Shown here piece by piece: positions 36,022 through 43,362 of a stretch of DNA of 64,000 nucleotides (positions are counted from its first letter, which is position 1; each line of letters opens with the position of its first letter). Position numbers and translations under genes: made by a program. The notes under the pieces were generated by a model. The model ran no database searches. It was not told the origin of the DNA and saw only the letters and a program-made list of their open reading frames with translations. This stretch comes from Spirosoma arboris (GTDB lineage: Bacteria > Bacteroidota > Bacteroidia > Cytophagales > Spirosomataceae): NCBI RefSeq assembly GCF_009754945.1, contig NZ_WPIN01000009.1, positions 310,001 to 374,000 of the forward strand, read 5' to 3'.

Positions 36022-37164
36022 AATACGCGCTTCTGGCACACACAACGACACGCGCACATACCGGTTCCCTTTGGGCCCGAAAATGAAGCCTGGGGCAATG
36101 AAAACATGTTTTTTCTCAAGCAGATCATTTACTAAAGTTTCGGCCGATTCAACTGAATCGGGTAGTTTGGCCCAGATGAATAAACCTTCCTGATCGGTGG
36201 TGTAGGTGCAGCCGAGGGCATCCAGAAAAGCATGAACGGCATCTAATCGTCCTTGGTAAACTGCGTTCCGCTCTCGATGCCAGTCGTCAGAATTGCCGAG
36301 AGCTTCGGTGGCAGCATCCATCAGTGGCTTAAACTGACCCGAATCAATGTTGCTTTTGATCGTTAATACCGCATCGACATAGGCTTTAGCACCCGCCATC
36401 CAGCCGATACGCCATCCCGCCATGTTATGCGATTTGCTCAATGAATTCAACTCCACAGCCACGTCTTTCGCACCATCAATTGATAGCAGGCTAATGGGTG
36501 GTTTTTTATTCAGAATCAGGCTATATGGATTGTCGTGACATAATAATACCTGGTGATCATGCGCAAATCGTACCGCCTGCTCGAACAAAGCATGCGTAGC
36601 CGGTGCACCTGTAGGCATGTGGGGGTAATTGAGCCAGATAATTTTTGTCTTTTCAGAAGCTGGTGAACTGGCTATTAAATCAGCCATGACCTCCCAGTCG
36701 GGTTGCCAGCCAGCATGTTCCAGAAGTGGGTATTCATGGACATTGGCTCCAATCATTCGACTCACCGCCCTATACGCCGGGTAGCCAAGTTCTGGTACCA
36801 GTACACCATCGCCTTCATTCAGAAAAGTCAGCGAAATGTGTGTAATACCTTCTTTAGAGCCAATAAGCGGTAAAATCTCAGTTTCGGGATCGAGGGTAAC
36901 CCCGTAGGTATGACTATAGAATCGGGAAATGGCCTGCCGTAACTGGAGTGTGCCTTTATAGTTTTGATAACCGTGCGAAGTTGGCTGTTGCGCCGATTGG
37001 ATAAGCGCATCAATCGTATTGGCAGAGGGCATCAGATCGGGATTGCCAATGCCGAGGTTAATTATATCATGACCAGCCGCCTGCAAACGACGAACTTCGG
37101 CCAGCTTCACTGAAAAATAATACTCCTGCGTTTGATCAGCGCGGAGGGCAAGGGGAATAATCAT
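35992..37164 (-). CDS. PLP-dependent class I/II aminotransferase
   Basis: About 390 residues. Motifs are INLGIGNPDLMP and GYQNYKGTLQLRQAI at the N-terminal substrate side, IWLNYPHMPTGAPA, the Asp in LLCHDNPYS, the PLP lysine in SLSKSHNMAGWRIGW and the C-terminal Arg of RYVRVSLCVPE. It resembles LL-diaminopimelate and aromatic/aspartate aminotransferases. With tyrA in the same gene set, aromatic amino acid synthesis is likely, inferred from context only. I start at MIIPLALRADQ; an upstream ATG at 37230 would read through the repeat. The last ten codons overlap the CTGAACCGGGATT repeat. Confidence 0.9.
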   Translation of the reverse strand: MIIPLALRADQTQEYYFSVKLAEVRRLQAAGHDIINLGIGNPDLMPSANTIDALIQSAQQPTSHGYQNYKGTLQLRQAISRFYSHTYGVTLDPETEILPLIGSKEGITHISLTFLNEGDGVLVPELGYPAYRAVSRMIGANVHEYPLLEHAGWQPDWEVMADLIASSPASEKTKIIWLNYPHMPTGAPATHALFEQAVRFAHDHQVLLCHDNPYSLILNKKPPISLLSIDGAKDVAVELNSLSKSHNMAGWRIGWMAGAKAYVDAVLTIKSNIDSGQFKPLMDAATEALGNSDDWHRERNAVYQGRLDAVHAFLDALGCTYTTDQEGLFIWAKLPDSVESAETLVNDLLEKKHVFIAPGFIFGPKGNRYVRVSLCVPEARIRTGIERILG

Positions 37165-37165
37165 T

Positions 37166-37207
37166 CTGAACCGGGATTGAGCAGATTTAATGATTGGCAG
37201 GATTTTG
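37166..37207 (+). repeat. CTGAACCGGGATT repeat, left arm of pair 2
   Basis: 42 bases starting CTGAACCGGGATTGAGCAGA and ending GATTTTG, alike in about 33 of 42 positions to the inverted copy at 37288-37329. It starts one base before the ATG of the aminotransferase gene, as the 35372 copy does at tyrA. Confidence 0.8.
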
Positions 37208-37241
37208 ACACAAATCGAGTTATCATACAAATTTGGGATGG

Positions 37242-37249
37242 CAAAGATA
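37242..37249 (-). promoter_or_regulatory. Possible -7 box of the aminotransferase promoter
   Basis: TATCTTTG on the minus strand matches TAnnTTTG. It lies between the two repeat arms of pair 2, so the element may carry the promoter of the gene. No clear TTG is at -33. Confidence 0.35.
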
Positions 37250-37287
37250 CTTGCCGAGGCAATGCAGTGAATAATCAGTTAGATAAA

Positions 37288-37329
37288 CAAAATCAGTTTG
37301 ATCCATAAATCAGCTCAATCCCGGTTCAG
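37288..37329 (-). repeat. CTGAACCGGGATT repeat, right arm of pair 2
   Basis: The minus-strand copy starts CTGAACCGGGATTGAGCTGA. It includes the last codons and TGA stop of the Nudix gene (LNRD then stop). With 37166-37207 it forms an inverted pair enclosing 80 bases. Confidence 0.8.
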
Positions 37330-37866
37330 ATATTTCAACAACGGTGCTAAATGCAAGGCTTGCATCATCTCGCCATTATTGATGATCTCTATCGCCCGTT
37401 CTCGTGAAACAACATGCACCGTAATTTCTTCTGTGTTTTCGAGATGTTGCGCCTGCTTTACTTCAACACCTGTTGCCAGAAATGCATGCGTCAAGTTAGC
37501 ATGCGTGCCTGGATTAGCCGAGAGTGTCATTAGGGGTTGCCAGTGACCACCACCGAAGCCAGTTTCTTCCAATAGTTCGCGTTGGGCGGCCACAAGTGGC
37601 TCTTCGCCAGGGTCAACGACACCAGCGCAGAGTTCGTAGTGCACCCCCGCAATGCCATGCCGATATTGGCGAATCAGTACCAGTTGATCTTCAGTTGTAA
37701 CGGCTACTACATTGATCCAATCGGGGTATTCAAAGACGAAGTAGTTAGGAATGGAGCCACCATTCTCCATTCGAATGGCATCTTTGCGAACCGTGAACCA
37801 TGGTAATTGGTGAATGTATTCGGAGGTTTCGACCTGCCAGGGCCGGGGATCATTATCTGGATTCAT
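37315..37866 (-). CDS. Nudix hydrolase, ADP-ribose pyrophosphatase-like
   Basis: About 183 residues. The Nudix box GVVDPGEEPLVAAQRELLEE is followed by TGF, matching GX5EX7REUXEEXGU. Preceding strands (VAVTTEDQLVLIRQYRHGI) are typical of the ADP-ribose/GDP-mannose pyrophosphatase group (NUDT5/NudF type) that clears nucleoside diphosphate sugars. I start at the ATG for MNPDNDPRPW; a GTG two codons earlier is possible. A -7 box ends just six bases before this ATG, so the mRNA may be nearly leaderless. Its C-terminus is encoded by repeat sequence. Confidence 0.9.
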   Translation of the reverse strand: MNPDNDPRPWQVETSEYIHQLPWFTVRKDAIRMENGGSIPNYFVFEYPDWINVVAVTTEDQLVLIRQYRHGIAGVHYELCAGVVDPGEEPLVAAQRELLEETGFGGGHWQPLMTLSANPGTHANLTHAFLATGVEVKQAQHLENTEEITVHVVSRERAIEIINNGEMMQALHLAPLLKYLNRD

Positions 37867-37871
37867 AGCCA

Positions 37872-37902
37872 CAAAGGTAGGCCAGCCACATGACTAATTG
37901 AA
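37872..37902 (-). promoter_or_regulatory. Promoter of the Nudix gene, almost leaderless
   Basis: TACCTTTG on the minus strand (37872-37879) is an exact -7 consensus. The -33 site 20 bases upstream is TTC rather than TTG. Transcription should begin within a few bases of the ATG. Confidence 0.45.
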
Positions 37903-37997
37903 GGCTTTTTCGTCAGAGTCATATTAACCGACCTTCCCAGTTCGTTGTAAATGGGATTTTTGTCTCCGCTAGTACTGTTCGTCCAACTCACGACCTG

Positions 37998-38579
37998 ATG
38001 AAAAACGTCATTGCCCTTTTTGTTGTTACGTTATGCCTTTTTCTTTCATCCTGCCATCGGCCTGTTGCTTATTTTCAGCGATCATCCCGTCCGGCAGCAG
38101 CCCGATTAACCGTTGAAAAGCCAAGTGTAACAGTCGAAAGTGTCGTATCAGATTCAGTTTTAGCCGTTGACCAACCTATTGATACGGTGATGATGTCGGC
38201 GGCCGCTGTAGTTGCCAGTCTGAAAAACAAGCCAGTACAGTCCACCAGTACTACTATTGAACGACGCATGCACCGGGTTCAGTCAATACTATCTGTCCCG
38301 TCAGAATCGCCAGATAAACAGCCTGATCCCAGGCCTAAGAAAAAGCTCAAATTAGGGAATCAAATCCGACAGAGTTTAGGTATGCGGTTGCGCCCCGAAC
38401 TCAACTGGTGGCAACGGATTAGCTGGAAGCTTAAAGCGTCCGTTTTGATCATTCTGGTAGCCGTTGTCTTTGCTATACTGCACATTACGATACTGGCTAT
38501 CATTTTCGGAATCCTGGGTGCGTTCCTGATGATCAGTGGCCTGAAGCGATCGTTTAAGGTTAGACGACCGTGGTTTTAG
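37998..38579 (+). CDS. Lipoprotein with C-terminal membrane hairpin, unknown function
   Basis: A protein of 193 residues. The signal ends in lipobox LFLSSC (Cys19). A Ser/Thr/Val-rich middle and a basic stretch (DPRPKKKLKLGNQIRQ) precede two hydrophobic segments (ASVLIILVAVVFAILHI and ILAIIFGILGAFLMI) and a basic end. A lipid anchor plus C-terminal membrane helices is unusual. I do not recognise the family. It converges with the nucleoside hydrolase gene over hairpin copy C. Confidence 0.6.
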   Translation: MKNVIALFVVTLCLFLSSCHRPVAYFQRSSRPAAARLTVEKPSVTVESVVSDSVLAVDQPIDTVMMSAAAVVASLKNKPVQSTSTTIERRMHRVQSILSVPSESPDKQPDPRPKKKLKLGNQIRQSLGMRLRPELNWWQRISWKLKASVLIILVAVVFAILHITILAIIFGILGAFLMISGLKRSFKVRRPWF

Positions 38580-38657
38580 TTTCTGACAGGATTTACAGGA
38601 TGAACAGGATGTCTATTGTTTTCAAAATCCTGTTCATCCTGTAAATCCTGTCAGAAA
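38580..38657. repeat. Perfect 31-bp hairpin of phased ACAGGAT units (copy C)
   Basis: Arms 38580-38610 and 38627-38657 are exact reverse complements with a 16-base loop. Each contains ACAGGAT three times at 9-base spacing. It fills the space between two convergent genes, starting one base after one stop codon and ending two bases before the other, so it likely serves as their shared terminator. Confidence 0.9.
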
Positions 38658-38659
38658 CC

Positions 38660-39598
38660 TTAAGGTAGTTTTTGAATAGCTTCGTAAATCAGGTTGATAT
38701 ACTTCTCCCGATCGATGTTATAAACGAACTCGGTATTTGGGGCTTTCTTCAATACATCGAAAAAGTCGACGACAGTGGTCCCCAGGGTCAATTTGCCAGT
38801 TAATTCAACATCCACGTAGCATGATTTTGATGTAAACATCGTCGGGTCAATAAGCCAGGCGATGGCACACGGATCGTGCAGGGCAGCCCCTCCTTCTAAT
38901 TCCGGGCGTTCGCTACGATAAAAAATGGAGAAGAAGTCCATTAGTTCCGCAACCACCTTGCCCGATCGATTCCCAATCGCCCTGAATCGCTCAATGTCTT
39001 CCTGAAAAACGAGTGCTTTGTGCGTGACATCGAGACCACACATCGTAATCGGAATACCTGAGTTAAACACGATAGAAGCCGCTTCGGGATCAACGTATAT
39101 GTTGAATTCGGCTGTGGGAGTCATATTTCCCCGAAAGCCACCACCGCCCATCAGCGAGATTCGGGCAATCTTCGGTTTCAGCTGCGGATATGCCAGCAGA
39201 AAGGTAGCAATATTGGTCAACGGCCCGGTTGGTACAAAGGTTATTGGCTCGTCGCTATTGATCAGAATAGCGGCCATTGCTTCTATGGCCGATGTCGGTT
39301 CCGGTTTTAGCGTGGGCTCTGGTAGAATTGGCCCATCCATGCCCATCTCACCGTGTACGTGATCGGCAATGATAAGCTCCCGAAAGAGGGGTTTGTCGCA
39401 TCCTTTATAGATCGGAATATCGGAGCCGAGTAATTCCTTAAGCTTTAAGGCATTGGTCAGCGTTTTTTGCTGCGTCTGATTTCCGGCAGAGGTGGTTATC
39501 GCTTTGATATCGAATAAACCACTCCCAATGGCCAGCATAAGCATGACGGCATCGTCATGGCCGGGATCGCAGTCGATTAGTATGGGTAGTTTTTTCAT
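38660..39598 (-). CDS. Nucleoside hydrolase (IunH/RihA-type)
   Basis: About 312 residues. The N-terminal calcium-binding signature is LIDCDPGHDDAVMLMLAIG. Later conserved parts are VPTGPLTNIA, the GGGGFRGNMTPTAEFNIYVDP segment, GLDVTHKA, and HDPCAIAWLIDP with the active-site His. It cleaves the N-glycosidic bond of ribonucleosides to ribose and base for nucleoside salvage; base preference is uncertain. The start is the ATG of MKKLPILID; an upstream ATG (39682) would add 28 residues of no family likeness. Confidence 0.93.
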   Translation of the reverse strand: MKKLPILIDCDPGHDDAVMLMLAIGSGLFDIKAITTSAGNQTQQKTLTNALKLKELLGSDIPIYKGCDKPLFRELIIADHVHGEMGMDGPILPEPTLKPEPTSAIEAMAAILINSDEPITFVPTGPLTNIATFLLAYPQLKPKIARISLMGGGGFRGNMTPTAEFNIYVDPEAASIVFNSGIPITMCGLDVTHKALVFQEDIERFRAIGNRSGKVVAELMDFFSIFYRSERPELEGGAALHDPCAIAWLIDPTMFTSKSCYVDVELTGKLTLGTTVVDFFDVLKKAPNTEFVYNIDREKYINLIYEAIQKLP

Positions 39599-39734
39599 TG
39601 TCTGTTGATGGTGTTTATAAACGGCTTTCTGCAAAAACCATCGCGTTATTTCCGCCCATTTAGGCGCTGAATATACTACCAATTAAGCAAGTGCATAGCT
39701 AACGACCGTAAAGTTGACTAAGCGATCATATCAA

Positions 39735-39765
39735 TTTGTTCTACTAAAACTGTGACCTATATTAG
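39735..39765 (+). promoter_or_regulatory. Probable promoter of the M28 peptidase gene
   Basis: TTTG (39735-39738), 19 bases, then TATATTAG (39758-39765) with one mismatch to TAnnTTTG. The start would be near 39772, about 23 bases before the ATG. Confidence 0.45.
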
Positions 39766-39794
39766 CTACTCATTTCCCGTTTCAACCGTCCTCA

Positions 39795-41480
39795 ATGCAA
39801 CACTTTACAACAACTATAGCACTTAGTTTATTGATTACCCTGGCTGGTGTAAACCAGTTAATGGGCCAATCCAACGCCATTCCAGCCGATGCGCAGCAGG
39901 CCGTTAAAACCGTTCGGCCCGAAGCGATCCGTACGCACATGAGTATTCTGGCCAACGACTCGTTAAAAGGGCGTAAACCTGGTACGCGGGGATTCGCCAT
40001 GGCGGCAGATTATGTAGTTGGGCAACTCAAAGCATTGGGATTACAACCAGCTGGGGAAAATAACACGTTTCGGCAAAATGTACCGCTTCGCCGATGGCAG
40101 GTTAAAGAAAGTAACAGCTCACTTGCACTAGTGTCAAATGGTCGCGAACTACCATTCACGTATGGAAAACAGTTCATCCTGAACCCAAGTCCTGATAATC
40201 CTAATAGCGACATAATGGCACCTGTCATTTTCGTTGGTTATGGGGTTACAGCTCCCGATCTCGGTTATGATGATTATACTGGCGTCGATGTAAAAGGAAA
40301 AATTGTGGCTTTTCTGAATGGCGCTCCAGCTACGTTTCCATCGAATCAACGAGCTTACAATTCATCGTCTAAGGCGGAGAATGCAGTAGCGCATGGAGCC
40401 ATCGGTACAATCGCGTTCAGCTTACCTACCGATTTGCGTAGTCGTATTGAGACTGCTGCTCCCCGCGCCCGGCAGGGTATCACACGTTGGGTAGATAAAG
40501 ATGGGAAACCTAAAAGCACGTTTCCTGCCCTGAAAGGAGCAGCCTCCATTAGTGATTCACTCGCGAAACTGCTTTTTGCCAACGCGCCAACGTCGTTTAG
40601 CGAGGCTATGGGACAGGCTATGAAAAATCGCCCGCAGGCGTTTCCGCTTAATGTGTCGGTTCATATGAAAACGCAGACCGATATCGCAGAAGATATTGCG
40701 GGTTTCAATGTGGTGGCGGTATTGCCTGGTTCAGATCCTGCGTTGAAAAATGAATACATCGTGCAAGTGGCCCACCTCGATCATCTGGGAGTTGGTCGGC
40801 CCGTAAAAGGCGCATCCACGCCGGGCGATTCGATTTTCAATGGTGCCCATGATAATGCATCGGGTGTGGCCATTATGCTCGAAACGGCGCGGCTTTATGC
40901 ATCATTGTCCAAAGCACCCCGGCGGTCTATTTTATTTGTGGGTGTAACGGGCGAAGAAATGGGGCTGCTGGGGTCTGATTATTTTGCGAGTAATCCGACG
41001 GTTCCTAAAGACAAAATTGTGGCTAATCTGACGTTAGACATGCCGTTCTTCTTCCATCCGTTGCTCGATATTGTTCCGTACGGAGCCGAGCATTCGAGTT
41101 TAAATAAGGAAGTTAAACAGGCCGCTGCCTTCCTGGGCGTTCAGATTAGCCCTGACCCAATTCCAGAACAGACAGTATTTATGCGAAGCGATCACTTCAG
41201 TTTCGTGCGGCAGGGTATTCCGGCGCTATTCATTAAGAGTGGTTCTCAAACGGGCAATCCCAATCTGGATGGCACCAAACTCAACCTCGAGTGGCGGGCA
41301 ACCATTTATCATACTCCACAGGATGATATGAATCAGCCTTTCGACTTCAATTCAGCTGCTAAACACGCACAATTGCAGTTTCTGGTTGGTTACTTAACCG
41401 CGCAGGAAAGCCAGCGCCCAACCTGGAATAAAGGCGACTTTTTCGGGACGAAATTTGGTAAGGGAAATGTTGGACAGTGA
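39795..41480 (+). CDS. M28-family zinc peptidase with PA domain
   Basis: A secreted protein of 561 residues; signal MQHFTTTIALSLLITLAGVN. A PA-type insert (DIMAPVIFVGYGVTAPDLGY) lies in residues 130-230. The M28 core has the first ligand in VAHLDHLG, the Asp ligand in NGAHDNASG, the catalytic Glu in GVTGEEMGLLGS, the next metal ligand in NLTLDMP and the last His in IYHTPQDDMN. All di-zinc residues are present, so activity is likely. Relatives remove N-terminal amino acids from peptides in the periplasm or outside the cell. The gene is monocistronic and ends at a long hairpin. Confidence 0.93.
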   Translation: MQHFTTTIALSLLITLAGVNQLMGQSNAIPADAQQAVKTVRPEAIRTHMSILANDSLKGRKPGTRGFAMAADYVVGQLKALGLQPAGENNTFRQNVPLRRWQVKESNSSLALVSNGRELPFTYGKQFILNPSPDNPNSDIMAPVIFVGYGVTAPDLGYDDYTGVDVKGKIVAFLNGAPATFPSNQRAYNSSSKAENAVAHGAIGTIAFSLPTDLRSRIETAAPRARQGITRWVDKDGKPKSTFPALKGAASISDSLAKLLFANAPTSFSEAMGQAMKNRPQAFPLNVSVHMKTQTDIAEDIAGFNVVAVLPGSDPALKNEYIVQVAHLDHLGVGRPVKGASTPGDSIFNGAHDNASGVAIMLETARLYASLSKAPRRSILFVGVTGEEMGLLGSDYFASNPTVPKDKIVANLTLDMPFFFHPLLDIVPYGAEHSSLNKEVKQAAAFLGVQISPDPIPEQTVFMRSDHFSFVRQGIPALFIKSGSQTGNPNLDGTKLNLEWRATIYHTPQDDMNQPFDFNSAAKHAQLQFLVGYLTAQESQRPTWNKGDFFGTKFGKGNVGQ

Positions 41481-41482
41481 AC

Positions 41483-41570
41483 TTGGTAGGACTTTCGCTT
41501 GGAGCCGTGCCACGGTTCAATTGATCTGCCTGGATAACCGTGGCACGGCTCCAAGCGAAAGTCCTACTAA
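41483..41570. repeat. 35-bp hairpin after the M28 gene with GGAGCCGTGCCACGG core
   Basis: Arms 41483-41517 and 41536-41570 match at 34 of 35 positions, with an 18-base loop. The right arm overlaps the GNAT stop codon (41567-41569). The stem is GC-rich and may terminate both convergent genes, but the length suggests a repeat family. Confidence 0.88.
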
Positions 41571-42082
41571 GAAACGATGTACGCATACATGACCTGGTCT
41601 ATTACCTGTCCATCTTTAACTGCACTTCGGCGCATAACTCCTTCACGTTGGTAGCCTACTTTTTCGAGTACCTTAATCGACGCCGAATTACGTAGAAAAG
41701 GAACCGCATAGATACGATTTAACGCAAATTCGGGAATAGCATAGTCCGTAAAGACTCGCAAAGCAGTTGTGATAATGCCTCGTCCCCAATAGGACTGACC
41801 TAACCAATAGCCTACCTCAGCCGTGTAGCGCTCAATATCGTCATGAAGTAACAGGCCAATCCCACCGACCGCTTCTCCATCGACAGCGATAGCAAAGTTG
41901 GTTTCCGGTCTGGCTTTCAAGACATAATCAATCCATTGTTGCGCGTCAGCCTGCGTATAGGGATGGGGGAAACGATCCCGAAGATTTAACCAAATCTCTT
42001 TGTTATTGGCGTATTGGGGGAGTTTACGCTCATCTCCAGCCTGCCAGGATCGTATCGCAAAAGACTCACAATCAATATACAT
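41567..42082 (-). CDS. GNAT-family N-acetyltransferase (RimJ/RimL type)
   Basis: A protein of 171 residues of the Acetyltransf_3 type. The acceptor side starts FAIRSWQAGDERKLPQYANN. The acetyl-CoA loop is GYWLGQSYWGRGIITTALR, with the Q/RxxGxG/A pattern as SYWGRGI, and the family's NRIYAVPFLRNSASIKVLEKVGYQREG motif follows. Relatives acetylate ribosomal proteins, antibiotics or small amines; the substrate is unknown. The stop codon lies in the right arm of the hairpin at 41483-41570. Confidence 0.9.
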   Translation of the reverse strand: MYIDCESFAIRSWQAGDERKLPQYANNKEIWLNLRDRFPHPYTQADAQQWIDYVLKARPETNFAIAVDGEAVGGIGLLLHDDIERYTAEVGYWLGQSYWGRGIITTALRVFTDYAIPEFALNRIYAVPFLRNSASIKVLEKVGYQREGVMRRSAVKDGQVIDQVMYAYIVS

Positions 42083-42115
42083 TGGCTATCCCCGTTTAAA
42101 AGCTGAACAGAGTCT

Positions 42116-42152
42116 GCACCAGTGAATTGCTCAATTTACGATTCACTGGTGC
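42116..42152. terminator. Hairpin after the 42168 thioredoxin-fold gene
   Basis: CACCAGTGAAT and ATTCACTGGTG form an 11-bp stem, 16 bases downstream of the stop codon on the minus strand. No T-run is present, so it may mark the mRNA end without being a strong terminator. Confidence 0.4.
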
Positions 42153-42167
42153 GATCCCCTTTTAGAG

Positions 42168-42788
42168 TTAAGCATCTTTCCACTTGATACCACACCCAAC
42201 CGCTCTGGCTGATGAGGTAGTTACGGGTTTTCCTGCAATTAATTCATTGACAGCACTTTCTACGTATTTTTTGTCGGCTGCTGCCGGGTCGTACTGATTG
42301 TTATCGATGGCGCCAATATAAGCCACTTTGTATTGGTTGCCCTCCCGTTTCACTACAAACATATGGGGTGTGTTGGTCGCGCCAAACGCGCGGGCTACGG
42401 TCTGGCTTTCGTCGTACAGATAAGGGAATGCGTAGCTTTTAGTTTTTGCCCGTTGCTGCATCGCATTGTATGAATCACCCGGCGACCGATCCGCATCGTT
42501 AGCCTGAATAGCTACTACCGGATAACCTTTTGGGGCAAACTGCTCGTTTAAGGCAATGATTCGTCCTTCGTAAGATTTCGCTACCGGACACGTGTTGCAG
42601 GTAAAGGCAATAATATAGCCTTTTGCATCCTGTTTGTCGGCCAGCGAAACCGTTTTTCCATCGACATTTTTCAGTTTAAAGTCCTGCACTGTATCCCCTA
42701 CTTTGTACCCGGTTGAGGCATACCGGGCACTTATCAATACCACAGTGAGCAAGAGAGCGAACGTTGATAACAAGGCGGTCTTTTTCAT
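42168..42788 (-). CDS. Thioredoxin-like / AhpC-TSA family secreted protein
   Basis: A protein of 206 residues with a signal peptide (MKKTALLSTFALLLTVVLI). The peroxiredoxin-like domain has the active-site motif FTCNTCPVAKSYEGR and then FPYLYDESQTVARAFGAT and TPHMFVV with the cis-proline. This is the group of thioredoxin-family proteins with a CxxC in TCPVAK, whose members reduce peroxides or disulfides in the periplasm. It starts six bases after the TlpA gene's stop, so both form an operon that likely handles thiol redox outside the cytoplasm. Confidence 0.88.
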   Translation of the reverse strand: MKKTALLSTFALLLTVVLISARYASTGYKVGDTVQDFKLKNVDGKTVSLADKQDAKGYIIAFTCNTCPVAKSYEGRIIALNEQFAPKGYPVVAIQANDADRSPGDSYNAMQQRAKTKSYAFPYLYDESQTVARAFGATNTPHMFVVKREGNQYKVAYIGAIDNNQYDPAAADKKYVESAVNELIAGKPVTTSSARAVGCGIKWKDA

Positions 42789-42794
42789 AGCTGA

Positions 42795-43286
42795 TTATAG
42801 TTTGTATTGATTGATAATTGATTCGAGTTCTCCTTCTTTTACTGGCTTGTCGATAAACTGACGAACGTGTTGTTTGGTATTGAGAATCAGTGTCATCGGC
42901 AACGCGCCCGACCATTCTGGCGCAAGTTTATCAACCCAGGTATTCAGATCTGACTCAGTAAGCAACACAACTTTCGACTTAACTTTTCGCTTTTGAAGAA
43001 ACGGTAATACCTTCGTTTTCAGGGTTTTCCTGTCATCCATACTAACCAGCAGAACGTTTACTCGTTTGGCGGCATAGCGCTGGCGAACAGTTTCAAACTG
43101 AGGCAGTTCTTTCACGCAGGGCGCGCACCAGGTTGCCCAGAAATTTACTACATAGAGTGTATCATTCGGGCGGGTGATTAACTGTTGCAATTGGTCGAAT
43201 GTGACCATTGAAACGGCCTGACTTTTTACCGGTTCGGAGTCCAGCCATAGGGCGATCAGGAGTATGCTAAAAACAGATTTCATCAT
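42795..43286 (-). CDS. TlpA-like thioredoxin-family disulfide reductase
   Basis: About 163 residues from the ATG MMKSVFSILLI with a signal peptide ending near VKSQ. The motif NFWATWCAPCVKELPQFE holds the redox pair CAPC. A later segment GALPMTLILN carries the cis-proline. TlpA-like proteins keep periplasmic cysteines reduced, for instance in cytochrome c maturation. It forms an operon with the thioredoxin-like gene at 42168. An ATG nine codons upstream (43313) is less likely because it precedes the signal peptide. Confidence 0.9.
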   Translation of the reverse strand: MMKSVFSILLIALWLDSEPVKSQAVSMVTFDQLQQLITRPNDTLYVVNFWATWCAPCVKELPQFETVRQRYAAKRVNVLLVSMDDRKTLKTKVLPFLQKRKVKSKVVLLTESDLNTWVDKLAPEWSGALPMTLILNTKQHVRQFIDKPVKEGELESIINQYKL

Positions 43287-43362
43287 CGCAACTGATTTAT
43301 AACCTTCTACCAATCAGAAAACGAACACTTCACCGAATTCTATTGCACTAACTATCCTAAAT

